DNA from: an uncultured Sulfitobacter sp.
Lineage (GTDB): Bacteria; Pseudomonadota; Alphaproteobacteria; Rhodobacterales; Rhodobacteraceae
NCBI GenBank assembly: GCA_947501805.1
Contig: CANMXJ010000018.1
Location: 1-64,000 of the forward strand
Length of the DNA: 64,000 bases
Direction of reading: 5' to 3'
Part shown: piece by piece, positions 25,120 through 34,152 of the stretch
Layout of the letters: each line of letters opens with the position of its first letter
Numbering within the stretch: position 1 is the stretch's first letter
Made by a program: the position numbers and the translations under genes
The notes under the pieces: model-generated
Database searches by the model: none
Told to the model about the DNA's origin: nothing
The model's input: the letters and a program-made list of their open reading frames with translations, nothing else

Positions 25120-25133
25120 TTGAGGTTTATCAA
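25120..25133. promoter_or_regulatory. Fnr/FixK-like box upstream of the MBL gene
   Basis: TTGAGGTTTATCAA has one deviation (G for Y) from TTGAY-N4-RTCAA and equals the variant at 9990. It is 96 nt upstream of the MBL gene and about 180 nt upstream of the divergent Lon-like protease gene. Confidence 0.5.
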
Positions 25134-25311
25134 TCAACCCCGAGGATGAACCTGCCAGAGTGGGGGTGGAAAAATTCTAGGGGGCTTCCCATGCAACATG
25201 TCTTACCGATGATCCTTCCCGTCTTGATATCTGCCATAATGATCCGCGAAATCCGGCAATTGCAGTCAACACGCAGATTGCCGTGCCGGATCGACCTGAG
25301 AGGCGGGTAAT

Positions 25312-27774
25312 ATGGTCGGAAAAGCACCCAAAAAGATGGCGATACCGGATGGCTTGGCCGTCAAACATCTGCGCCCGGAATGTGATCCCAAATCGCTCGG
25401 TTTTGAAACAACTGCATCCCTGAAACCCATGCGCGGCTATGTCGGGCAGGACCGTGCCATTGACGCTATCAAGCTTTCCGCCAACATCAACCACAGGGAT
25501 TTCAACCTCTATGTTCTGGGCCGCGAGGGTACAGGTCGGCATGCGGCTGTTGCCCAATTGCTTGCAGAGGCGGCAAAGGCGCGCCCGACTCCGTATGACT
25601 GGGTTTACGTCAATAATTTCGACGCTCCTCACAAGCCGCAGGCAATGAAGCTGTCCCCCGGCACTGCCGCAACGCTGAAACTGGCGATGCAGTGTCTGGT
25701 GGAAGATCTGGCCAATGACATACCCGCGTTATTTGAATCGGAAGAATATCAAACCCAACGCCGCGCAATCGAAGAAGAGCTTGGGCAAAAACACGAGGAA
25801 CCCATTGCCGAATTCTCAGAACAGGCGCATGCGCAAAATGTTGCATTGCTCAGGACACCGATGGGATTCATGCTGTCGGCGGTTGTAGATGGCAAACCGA
25901 TCAAGCCGGAAGTCTATGAGGCCTTGCCGCAAGAACAACGCGAGGAAATCGACGCAAAGATTGAAAAGCTGCAAGAACAACTGGCCGCTATCCTCAAACA
26001 GGGACCGCAACTGGAAAAGGAACACCGTCAGCGGGTCAACGACTTGCACGCCGCCATGGCCGAACAGGTTGTGTCGCTTAGACTGAAGGACGTCGAAACC
26101 CAGTTTGCCGGTGTCGAAAACATCCAGACCTATCTGGAACATGTGCGCCTTGATATGATTTCGAACGCCGAACTCTTCCTGATGTCTGCGGCCAAACCCG
26201 ATGATGGCCCGTTTCCCGAAGTCAGCCGCAAATACCACGAAGATCCGCGTTTTGACCGATATGCGGTCAACATCATGGTGTCGCACAAAAAGGGTCCGGG
26301 CACCGCCCCTATTGTCACAGAAGATCTGCCTTCCCTGACCCATCTGACCGGTCGCGTTGAGCAGATTGCGCAGATGGGTACGCTGACAACCAATTTCACG
26401 TTGATCAAACCGGGTGCCTTGCACCGCGCCAATGGTGGATATCTGGTTTTGGATGCCAGCAGGCTATTGTCCGAACCCTATGCATGGGACACGTTAAAGC
26501 GGTGTCTGCAAAGCCAGTCGATTTCGATCACATCCTTGGCTGACCGTCTTAGTTTGACATCAACCGTCACGCTGGAACCGGACCCCATTCCGCTAGATGT
26601 CCGGATCATCCTTGTCGGGGACAGACGGCTGCACATGCTGTTGCAACAGCTTGATCCCGAGTTCAGGCGGTTGTTCAAATTGCAGGCCGATTTTGAAGAC
26701 GATCTGCCGCGCAGTGCCAAAAATACCCGTGCCATGGCGCGGATCGTTGCCGGTTACGCCAACAAGGAAAAAATGCGCCCCCTGACCGCAAGCGCCGTTG
26801 CCGCCTTGCTTGACGAAGCCGCACGGCTGGCCGGGGACAGTACAAAACTCACGCTTGAAGTGGGCGCATTGACGGATGTCATGCGAGAGGCCGACTATTA
26901 TGCAGCGGGCCGTAAACATGATGTGATTTCGGATGATGATATCGAAAAGGCCGTACAGCAATCCCTGCACAGAGCATCGCGCATCAAAGAGCGGATGCAA
27001 GATGCTGTAACGCGCAAGACCATTCTGATCGACACCAAAGGACAGGCGGTTGGACAGATCAACGGGCTGGCTGTTGTCGGCATCGCCAATTCCTATTTCG
27101 GACGTCCATCGCGTATCACAGCGCGCGTGCGTATGGGCACGGGCAAATTGGTCGATATTGAACGCGAAGTCGAACTGGGCGGCCCGCTCCATTCCAAGGG
27201 CGTGCTTATCTTGGGCAGTTATCTGGCGTCACATTTTGCGCTGGATGTGCCGATGTCGCTGCACGCCAGTCTTGTCTTTGAACAAAGCTATGGCGGCATT
27301 GACGGGGACAGCGCGTCATCAGCCGAATTATATGCCCTGCTTTCGGCACTGTCCGGCATACCGATCCGCCAGGGTCTCGCGGTGACCGGATCGGTCAACC
27401 AGAACGGTGAAGTCCAGGCGATTGGTGGTGTGAACGAAAAAATCGAAGGGTTCTTTGATATCTGCAAGGCGCAAGGCCTGACAGGCGAACAAGGCGTGCT
27501 TATCCCGGCATCGAATGTGGACCACCTCATGCTGCGCCGCGACGTTGTGGAGGCTGCCCAATCCGGTGACTTTCGCGTCATTCCGATCAAGACCATAGAT
27601 CAGGGCATTGAGGCATTGACCGGCACGAGCGCCGGAAAGCGTGGCCGCAGCGGGCATTTCCCGCAAACCAGTATCAACGGACTGGTCGAAGCGCGCCTGC
27701 TTGCCTTTGCCGAAACCCGCCGCAGTTACGGGGCCCGCAACGGCAAAGGCCCCGATACGGAGGCAGGCCTATGA
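25312..27774 (+). CDS. Lon-like AAA protease (AAA_32/LonC-type)
   Basis: An 820-residue protein with an N-terminal AAA module interrupted by a long charged coiled coil (about 140-280) and a C-terminal Lon (S16) protease domain. The catalytic dyad is visible: Ser667 in GIDGDSASSAEL and Lys710 in GGVNEKIEGFF. The P-loop region at residues 70-77 reads GREGTGRH, with arginine where a Walker A lysine is expected, so nucleotide use may differ from Lon. It starts with ATG after AGGCGGG and overlaps the next gene by 4 nt. It heads an operon of protease, Usp-like protein and amino-acid permease. Likely role: selective protein turnover in stress. Confidence 0.9.
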   Translation: MVGKAPKKMAIPDGLAVKHLRPECDPKSLGFETTASLKPMRGYVGQDRAIDAIKLSANINHRDFNLYVLGREGTGRHAAVAQLLAEAAKARPTPYDWVYVNNFDAPHKPQAMKLSPGTAATLKLAMQCLVEDLANDIPALFESEEYQTQRRAIEEELGQKHEEPIAEFSEQAHAQNVALLRTPMGFMLSAVVDGKPIKPEVYEALPQEQREEIDAKIEKLQEQLAAILKQGPQLEKEHRQRVNDLHAAMAEQVVSLRLKDVETQFAGVENIQTYLEHVRLDMISNAELFLMSAAKPDDGPFPEVSRKYHEDPRFDRYAVNIMVSHKKGPGTAPIVTEDLPSLTHLTGRVEQIAQMGTLTTNFTLIKPGALHRANGGYLVLDASRLLSEPYAWDTLKRCLQSQSISITSLADRLSLTSTVTLEPDPIPLDVRIILVGDRRLHMLLQQLDPEFRRLFKLQADFEDDLPRSAKNTRAMARIVAGYANKEKMRPLTASAVAALLDEAARLAGDSTKLTLEVGALTDVMREADYYAAGRKHDVISDDDIEKAVQQSLHRASRIKERMQDAVTRKTILIDTKGQAVGQINGLAVVGIANSYFGRPSRITARVRMGTGKLVDIEREVELGGPLHSKGVLILGSYLASHFALDVPMSLHASLVFEQSYGGIDGDSASSAELYALLSALSGIPIRQGLAVTGSVNQNGEVQAIGGVNEKIEGFFDICKAQGLTGEQGVLIPASNVDHLMLRRDVVEAAQSGDFRVIPIKTIDQGIEALTGTSAGKRGRSGHFPQTSINGLVEARLLAFAETRRSYGARNGKGPDTEAGL

Positions 27775-28571
27775 CCAAGCACATCAGCGCAGGACTGCGC
27801 ATACTTGTCGGGGCAAGCACCTATGCCGATGCCGCCGCTGCCCTACATATCATTAGGCGATTGCCAAAAGCCCTTTGCGCGAGCATCGGGGGGGTTCTGA
27901 TCGAAGACGAGGATATGCTGAGCGCCTGTCATATTCCGGACCGGCGCATTGTCCTGTTAAGTGGCGTCACAACACTGGCACCCAGCCTTTCACAGGTTCG
28001 CACCCTGCTAAAAGCCGACGCACGGGCATTCCGTCATTCCTTGGCACAGACTGCGGACCAAAGCGGCAAGGAATGGGTTTTTGCCCAAGACAAAGGCGAA
28101 CTTGTCAGCACCGCCTTGCGTGCGGCCGCTGGTTGGGATGTTCTGGTTCTGGGTTACCGACACCTTCACAAAGTTCGGGGAAGGGTTGTCCTTCTGGAAA
28201 GGTCGGGCAGCACAAAAGATGAAACAAGGGAGGCATCGCGACAGTTCTCAACGCAATTGTCTGCCGATCATATCGTGTTTTCAATCAGGGAAGACGGCGA
28301 CCGGACAACACAGGCGATACCCTCAAACAACACCATCCAGTTCGATACATTCGACGAAAGCCTGAACGCGCTTGCCAGAACAAATGCGCAGGCCGTTCTT
28401 GTTGATCTCAGGCAAGGGCCGGTTCGAAACCAGTCGGATCTCAAAGCACTTGTTGAAGCCGCGCGTTGCCCGGTGATCGTATTCGGCGCTTCGACTATCC
28501 AAGGCCTACTGGAGCACACCACCCAGATCACCCCCAAACCGGACAGCAACGGGTACACAAATGACGGCTGA
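27771..28571 (+). CDS. Usp-like protein of unknown function
   Basis: A 266-residue protein with two weak alpha/beta halves. The first begins LRILVGASTYADAAAALHII and contains GWDVLVLGYRHLH, resembling a universal stress protein fold; the second has AQAVLVDLRQGP and CPVIVFGAST. The ATP signature of Usp proteins is missing, so ATP binding is doubtful. It overlaps the Lon-like gene by 4 nt and the permease gene by 11 nt, which implies tight cotranslation. It could be an adaptor or sensor for the protease or permease (inference). No closer family was recognised. Confidence 0.65.
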   Translation: MTKHISAGLRILVGASTYADAAAALHIIRRLPKALCASIGGVLIEDEDMLSACHIPDRRIVLLSGVTTLAPSLSQVRTLLKADARAFRHSLAQTADQSGKEWVFAQDKGELVSTALRAAAGWDVLVLGYRHLHKVRGRVVLLERSGSTKDETREASRQFSTQLSADHIVFSIREDGDRTTQAIPSNNTIQFDTFDESLNALARTNAQAVLVDLRQGPVRNQSDLKALVEAARCPVIVFGASTIQGLLEHTTQITPKPDSNGYTNDG

Positions 28572-29808
28572 TGCCAGTGCGCCGGTCCCCGCGCCAGCAA
28601 CACTCCGGCGCGCCGTTACCTTGCCGCTTCTGGTGTTCTACGGGTTGGGGGTTACCATTGGTGCCGGCATTTACGTGCTTGTCGGTGCCACCGCAGCGCA
28701 AGCGGGGGTTCATGCGCCGGTATCATTCCTGTTGGCGGCGTTCGTTATGCTTTTCAGCGCCAGCAGCTTTAGCGAGTTGTCCGGCCGTTATCCGCAAAGC
28801 GCGGGCGAGGCCGCCTATGTCGAAGCGGCCTTTAGAAAACCTTCTTTGACAATATTTACGGGTGCGCTGTTGCTTCTTGCCGGAACTGTTTCCGCTTCGG
28901 CCATTGCGGTTGGCTGCGCAGGCTACATCGCAACGTTGATCGACCTGCCCTTTGAGCTGATCATTGTTTCGACCATTCTATTTGCAGGACTGATTGCCGC
29001 TTGGGGCATTCTGGAATCTGTCAGGTTTGCAGCGTTCCTGACCTTGGTCGAGGTCACTGGACTGATCGTCGTTATCATCGCCGGACTATGGCACAAGCCG
29101 GATATTATCTATGCACTGCCTTCTGTTTTCCCCTCCCCCACTGACACGCCCGCCTTGGGTGCCATCGCTATGACGAGCTTGCTCGCCTTCTTTGCCTTTA
29201 TCGGCTTTGACGGCATGGTGAATATCATTGAAGAAACCGAAAAACCGGCCCGCAATATGCCGTTGGGAATTTTTATCACACTGGCAATTGCAACGCTGCT
29301 TTACTTTTGTGTGGCGGCCGTTGCTGTCCTGCTGCTTCCGCTTGACGAATTGGGAAGGTCGACCGCCCCCATCAGCCTGCTTTTTGAAAACCTGACGGGG
29401 ATCTCACCAATCGCGATCACGCTTATTGCAATTGGTGCCACCCTGAACGGGATTGTCATTCAGACCATCCTTGCCTCGCGCATTATGTATGGCATGGCGA
29501 AATCAGGCCGCCTGCCAGAACGTCTGTCCAAGCTGAACACACGTACCCGCACACCTTTACTTGCTACAATTATCGTTTCCGGATCCACGCTGGTTTTCGC
29601 TTTGTTTTTCCCAATCGGCACTCTGGCCGAACGGACTTCGCAACTGGTGCTGGTGGTGTTCGTTCTGGTCAACCTGTCACTATTGCGGATCAAGTGGCGC
29701 GGTAATCCTGCACCCGAGGGGATATTTGTCACGCCGGTCATTTTTCCGGTCGTTGGACTGCTGACCTCTACCGCCATGCTTGTCGCGCCGATCATTGCCA
29801 TGATCTGA
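28561..29808 (+). CDS. APC-family amino acid permease
   Basis: A 415-residue transporter with about 12 hydrophobic helices and the APC superfamily fold: LGVTIGAGIYVLVGATAA in helix 1 (the GAGIY substrate-binding bend), FAFIGFDGMVNIIEETEKPARN in helices 6-7 and the following intracellular loop. It is shorter than typical amino acid permeases by about 40 residues at the C terminus. Start overlaps the upstream gene by 11 nt. Substrate, probably an amino acid or amine, is not predictable. Confidence 0.88.
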   Translation: MTADASAPVPAPATLRRAVTLPLLVFYGLGVTIGAGIYVLVGATAAQAGVHAPVSFLLAAFVMLFSASSFSELSGRYPQSAGEAAYVEAAFRKPSLTIFTGALLLLAGTVSASAIAVGCAGYIATLIDLPFELIIVSTILFAGLIAAWGILESVRFAAFLTLVEVTGLIVVIIAGLWHKPDIIYALPSVFPSPTDTPALGAIAMTSLLAFFAFIGFDGMVNIIEETEKPARNMPLGIFITLAIATLLYFCVAAVAVLLLPLDELGRSTAPISLLFENLTGISPIAITLIAIGATLNGIVIQTILASRIMYGMAKSGRLPERLSKLNTRTRTPLLATIIVSGSTLVFALFFPIGTLAERTSQLVLVVFVLVNLSLLRIKWRGNPAPEGIFVTPVIFPVVGLLTSTAMLVAPIIAMI

Positions 29809-29859
29809 GGCATGTATACTCTCCGGTCTTGAAGCCGCCAGAAAAGCAGGAACGCCAAG

Positions 29860-30789
29860 TTGTCCGGACATCATCACCACATTGATCCCAACGCCGGAAA
29901 TGCTCGGATATTCTGGGCGATAGCCGTCAACATTTCCCTGACACTTGTCCAGATCATCGGTGGCATTCTGTCCGGTAGCCTCGCGTTGATTGCGGATGCG
30001 ATCCACAATCTGTCCGATGCGCTTTCGCTTGTTCTGGCATTTGCAGCGCGCAAAATCGCGCAACGGCCCGCCGACGACATGATGACATTCGGGTATGGTC
30101 GCGCCGAGATTGTGGCTGCCTTGATCAATTACACGACCCTGATCCTGCTTGGCCTGTACCTGACTTACGAAGCTGTCCTGCGGCTTTTCAATCCCTCCGA
30201 GGTTGACGGATGGCTCGTTGTCTTCATTGCAATTTTTGCGCTTGCGGTAGATGCGATAACGGCGTTGCTGACCTACGCGCTGTCAAAAGAAAGCATGAAC
30301 ATTCGTGCGGCATTCTTGCACAATGTCGCGGACGCGCTTGGCTCTATTGCTGTCATCGTCGCCGGTACGGCGATTATTCTCTATGACTGGCGGCTGATTG
30401 ACCCGCTGATAACACTTCTCATCGCGGGGTATATCCTGTGGCAATCCGCGACCGAAATCGGCGGCGCGATACGTATCCTGATGCTGGGCAGCCCACCTGA
30501 TCTGGATACCCGCGCTATTCTGACGGCAATTCGCGCGATGCCGGGCGTGGCAGGTCTGCATCATTTGCATTTGTGGCAAATGCAGGAGCACGAACCGGCA
30601 CTGGACGGACATCTGGTCATCCAGAAAGGCCGCTGGAGCGATGCCGATCAAGTCAAGACCGAGGTCAAAGCGGCCTTGCAGGAGCGCTTTGGCATATTTC
30701 ACGTCACACTTGAATTGGAATGCTCTGTGCATGCCTGCAAGAACCCGCAGGACATCGGGCACGCGGTTTCGCAAAAAGGACCGGAGTGA
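29860..30789 (+). CDS. Cation diffusion facilitator (zinc/cobalt/iron efflux)
   Basis: A 309-residue CDF transporter starting with TTG at 29860 after CAGGAACG. The N terminus has a short histidine run (SGHHHHIDPN). Six helices follow, with the metal site of CDF proteins visible as ADAIHNLSDALS in helix 2 and HNVADALGS in helix 5, and a cytosolic domain with HHLHLWQMQEHEPALDGHL. The H-N-x-x-D in both helices suggests zinc or a similar divalent ion. It lies 51 nt after the permease gene and may be in the same operon. Confidence 0.92.
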   Translation: MSGHHHHIDPNAGNARIFWAIAVNISLTLVQIIGGILSGSLALIADAIHNLSDALSLVLAFAARKIAQRPADDMMTFGYGRAEIVAALINYTTLILLGLYLTYEAVLRLFNPSEVDGWLVVFIAIFALAVDAITALLTYALSKESMNIRAAFLHNVADALGSIAVIVAGTAIILYDWRLIDPLITLLIAGYILWQSATEIGGAIRILMLGSPPDLDTRAILTAIRAMPGVAGLHHLHLWQMQEHEPALDGHLVIQKGRWSDADQVKTEVKAALQERFGIFHVTLELECSVHACKNPQDIGHAVSQKGPE

Positions 30790-30925
30790 CCACGCGAGAC
30801 ACTGATCAATAAAAATTTGTGGTTGTTTGACTTCGGACAAGTTCGAGGGAAGCCTTCAGAGATAGTCTGCTATGCAAACACTACGACTGTCGCACCGTTC
30901 CGGGGGTGCCTTTGAAAGAAATCGA

Positions 30926-32149
30926 ATGACGTCTGAAAATCCCGATATGCCGAACGGTCTGCCCCTTGCAGAAACCGGAGTGAGCAAAACCAATCCGGCA
31001 ATTGCCCCCAAAGCGTCGGGGCGCTCGCGTCTGTTTCTGATCCCGCTTTTTATGGCCACCCTTTTCACAGGCGCGGTCATCGGCATGTATTTCCAGCCTC
31101 CCGGCCTCAAGGCGTTCTTTAGTGCCACCGGTTTGCAGCCGGGTGCAGGCACCAGCACGCCGATTGCTGTCGCCATTCAGCAAGTCACGACACAGGAACA
31201 AGTTGCCGTGATCAGCGAGGGCGATGTTGTGGCGCTGGGGCGGATCATCCCGCGCGGAGATGTGATCAGCGTTGCCACCCCCTCCGGCGCAGGGGATGCG
31301 CGTATTGCAGAACTGCGCGTGTCGGTTGGTGATCAGGTCGCACTTGGCGATATTCTTGCCGTTCTTGATAATCTGCCCCAATTGCAAAGCGCCGTTGCCT
31401 CCGCCCAAGCAGCACTGCGGGTGCGCGAGGCCAGCCTTGCACAGACCCGCGCTTCCAACACGGCCAGCCTTGCCGAAGCGCAGGCATCCGTTGATCGTGC
31501 CGAGGCCACCGAAAAAGTCGCCCAATCCGAACTGGCGCGTGTTACGGCCCTGTTCGAGCGTGGCGTGACAACACGCGCAGAACTGGATCAGGTGATCGCC
31601 CGCGCAAACGAAGCGGGCCGCGATGTGGAACGCGCTCTTGCCACCCTGTCGCGCTATGCCACCGGATCGGAGACCGTGCAGGCCGATATCGCCGTGGCAG
31701 AGGCCAATCTGGGTGCCGCGCAGGCAGAATTGGCGCGCAGCCAGCAGGACCTTGAACGCGCCTATGTACGTGCCCCCGAACGCGGCACGGTACTGGACAT
31801 CAATGTACGCACGGGTGAGCGCCCGGGCACGGCGGGGATCATCGACCTTGGGGACACCTCGCAGATGACTGTCGAGGCGGAAGTTTACCAGACGATGATC
31901 GGGCGCGTCACAATTGGCGATCCGGTTGTGATCAGTGCCGAAGCCTTGCGCGAAGACCTGAGCGGTGTGGTCTCCGCAATCGGGCTTGAAATCGGGCGCC
32001 AGTCGATCACGTCCAATGATCCAGCGGCAAATACAGATGCACGTGTTGTCGATGTGATTGTGACCCTTGATCCGGAATCTTCCAAAATCGCCTCCCCCTT
32101 CACCAACCTCGAAGCGGTTGTGCGCATTGACGCTGGCCGCGTGGAATGA
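30926..32149 (+). CDS. devB: DevB-like membrane-fusion subunit of ABC exporter
   Basis: A 407-residue HlyD-type protein with one N-terminal membrane helix (about residues 40-62), a biotinyl-lipoyl-like segment (ISVATPSGAGDARIAELRVSVGDQV), a long alpha-helical hairpin rich in alanine and glutamine, and a beta-barrel region (APERGTVLDINVRTGERPG). This matches the DevB/heterocyst-type fusion proteins that link an inner-membrane ABC exporter to an outer-membrane channel. The longer frame from 30872 lacks a ribosome-binding site; 30926 is preferred, weakly. It is the first gene of a tightly packed three-gene operon (stop/start overlap of 4 nt with the permease). Confidence 0.88.
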   Translation: MTSENPDMPNGLPLAETGVSKTNPAIAPKASGRSRLFLIPLFMATLFTGAVIGMYFQPPGLKAFFSATGLQPGAGTSTPIAVAIQQVTTQEQVAVISEGDVVALGRIIPRGDVISVATPSGAGDARIAELRVSVGDQVALGDILAVLDNLPQLQSAVASAQAALRVREASLAQTRASNTASLAEAQASVDRAEATEKVAQSELARVTALFERGVTTRAELDQVIARANEAGRDVERALATLSRYATGSETVQADIAVAEANLGAAQAELARSQQDLERAYVRAPERGTVLDINVRTGERPGTAGIIDLGDTSQMTVEAEVYQTMIGRVTIGDPVVISAEALREDLSGVVSAIGLEIGRQSITSNDPAANTDARVVDVIVTLDPESSKIASPFTNLEAVVRIDAGRVE

Positions 32150-33321
32150 GCAGGCTGCTGACCTTTCTGTTCGGACGGCTGCCGATAGGCTGGCTGCAAC
32201 TGACCCACAGCCGTGGACGGTTTGTTGCCGCTGTCGCGGGCGTGGCTTTTGCCAACCTTCTGGTGTTCATGCAGCTTGGCATTATGGGCGCGCTGAACAC
32301 CTCAACCGTGGCACCCTATGCGATGTTGAATGCCGACATTATCCTGTCATCTGAGGATGGAAATACGCTGACGGACGGGGGGCACATTCCACGGGTGCGG
32401 ATGTTTCAGGCGTTGGGGGTTGCGGGCGTAAGGGACGCGACACCCCTGTTCATCGGCAACCTGCCTTTCACCCTAGAGGATGGCACGTCTGTCTCCCTGC
32501 TCAGCTTCGGTCTGAACGTCGCCAAACCCGCGTTCACGAACCCCGGCATTGCTGCGCATCTGGACCGGTTGAGCCTTGAGAGCACCGCGCTGCTGGACGA
32601 AGACACCCGCGGTATGCCGGCCTCCGTCATTGCGGATCTACAGGCTGGCGGCCAGTACAGTTTTGAAACCGGCGGCAATACTCTGACGGCCATCGGCACC
32701 ATGAAAGTGGGTGGCGGATTTCTGGCGGATGGAATGATGATGATGTCGGACCAGACCTTTTTGCGTGTGTTCCCGAAACGCAGCAGCGGCGCACCGAACC
32801 ACATTCTGATCCGGACTGATGACGGTGTTTCCGTTACATCCGTGATTTCCCGCTTGGAGGCCGCGCTGCCTGCGGGCAACCTCAGAATACAAACCATGGC
32901 GGGTTCAGCGCAAAGCGACAAAGCTTATATGTCCACCGAACGCCCAACCGGCATCATCTTTGGCTTTGGCGTGTTCATGGGCATCCTTGTCGGGCTGGTC
33001 ATTGTCTATCAGGTCTTGTCCACAGACGTGGCCGACCACCTGCGCGAATACGCGACATTCAAGGCCATGGGGTTCGGGCAACCGTTCTTTCTGGGTATTG
33101 TGTTCGAAGAAGCCATCATTCTTGCGGTATTCGGTTTCATTCCCGGCTTTCTGGTCTCCGTCGGACTTTACAACGCGTTGGTTGCTGTCACGGGCCTGCC
33201 TGTCGCGATGGAGGCAAGCCGCGCCGTGCTTGTCTTTCTGGGCACCCTGACCGCCTGTAGCCTGTCTGGCGCAGTCGCGACCCGAAGGCTTGCCAATGCC
33301 GATCCGGCGGACCTGTTCTGA
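32146..33321 (+). CDS. devC: DevC-like ABC exporter permease
   Basis: A 391-residue FtsX/MacB-like permease: one N-terminal helix, a large periplasmic domain (about 60-265) and three C-terminal helices (GFGVFMGILVGLVIVYQVL and following). The conserved EYATFKAMGF motif after the second helix is typical of DevC. It overlaps devB by 4 nt and devA by one base. Works with the DevB- and DevA-like neighbours; the exported substrate, possibly a glycolipid or hydrophobic compound, is unknown. Confidence 0.9.
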   Translation: MSRLLTFLFGRLPIGWLQLTHSRGRFVAAVAGVAFANLLVFMQLGIMGALNTSTVAPYAMLNADIILSSEDGNTLTDGGHIPRVRMFQALGVAGVRDATPLFIGNLPFTLEDGTSVSLLSFGLNVAKPAFTNPGIAAHLDRLSLESTALLDEDTRGMPASVIADLQAGGQYSFETGGNTLTAIGTMKVGGGFLADGMMMMSDQTFLRVFPKRSSGAPNHILIRTDDGVSVTSVISRLEAALPAGNLRIQTMAGSAQSDKAYMSTERPTGIIFGFGVFMGILVGLVIVYQVLSTDVADHLREYATFKAMGFGQPFFLGIVFEEAIILAVFGFIPGFLVSVGLYNALVAVTGLPVAMEASRAVLVFLGTLTACSLSGAVATRRLANADPADLF

Positions 33322-34010
33322 TGCAAAAGTCCCCCATCAAAGCCAACGGACTAAACCACTATTTCGGCAGTGGCGATGCCCGCATTCAGGCGATCTTTGA
33401 TATCAATCTTGAGATAACCCGCGGCAGTCTCACCATCCTGATGGGGCCGTCCGGTTCAGGCAAAACAACGCTCCTCACCCTCATTGGCTGCCTGCGCGAA
33501 ATACAGGAAGGCAGCGTGACACTTTTGGGCCAGGAATTGTTCGGTGCTGATGAGGCGATGTTTGTCAGCCTGCGCCGACGTCTTGGGTTCATCTTTCAGG
33601 CGCATAACTTGCATGAAAGCCTGACAGCAACCCAGAACGTGCTGATGGGACTGCAGGTCCATGGCACTGGCGACGCGGCCAGACAACGCGCTGCTGCACA
33701 TCACATTCTGGGCCTTCTTGGCCTTGCGGATCGACGGGACTATCTGCCCGGCAATCTGTCTGGCGGTCAGAAACAGCGGGTCGCGGTCGCCCGCGCCTTG
33801 GTGTCCAACCCCGAAATTGTTCTGGCGGACGAACCGACAGCGGCACTCGACAAGGACTCCGGTCATACGGTTGTCCAGATGCTCAAATCACTTGGACAAG
33901 CGCGCGGAACAACAACGGTGATTGTGACCCACGACCCCCGCATCCTCGAAATGGCGGACCGGATCATTACTTTGGAAGACGGGCGGATCGTGTCAGACAC
34001 CCTGCAATAG
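33321..34010 (+). CDS. devA: DevA-like ABC exporter ATPase
   Basis: A 229-residue ATPase with Walker A GPSGSGKT, Q-loop FQAHNLHESLTA, signature LSGGQKQRVAVARAL and Walker B IVLADEPTAALD, then VTHDPR. The LolD/MacB-like group. It completes the three-gene exporter operon and its ATG shares one base with the permease stop. Confidence 0.93.
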   Translation: MQKSPIKANGLNHYFGSGDARIQAIFDINLEITRGSLTILMGPSGSGKTTLLTLIGCLREIQEGSVTLLGQELFGADEAMFVSLRRRLGFIFQAHNLHESLTATQNVLMGLQVHGTGDAARQRAAAHHILGLLGLADRRDYLPGNLSGGQKQRVAVARALVSNPEIVLADEPTAALDKDSGHTVVQMLKSLGQARGTTTVIVTHDPRILEMADRIITLEDGRIVSDTLQ

Positions 34011-34152
34011 GATCGCGTTCCATCTTGGGGCGTATGATCTTTCTAAGACGTTTTTATCAATCATCACGCGTGCACAAAATCTGCACATCTCCTGCGCAGC
34101 GTCTGCAAAGGGCGCGGGTACATGTTTCGACATAATTCTAGAGGAGAATAAA

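Noticed and set aside
9..30862. GAAGCCTTCAGAGA at 9-22 and 30849-30862 as a long direct repeat flanking a mobile segment
   Set aside because: A 14-base match is expected by chance several times in 64 kb, and no recombinase or transposase accompanies it.
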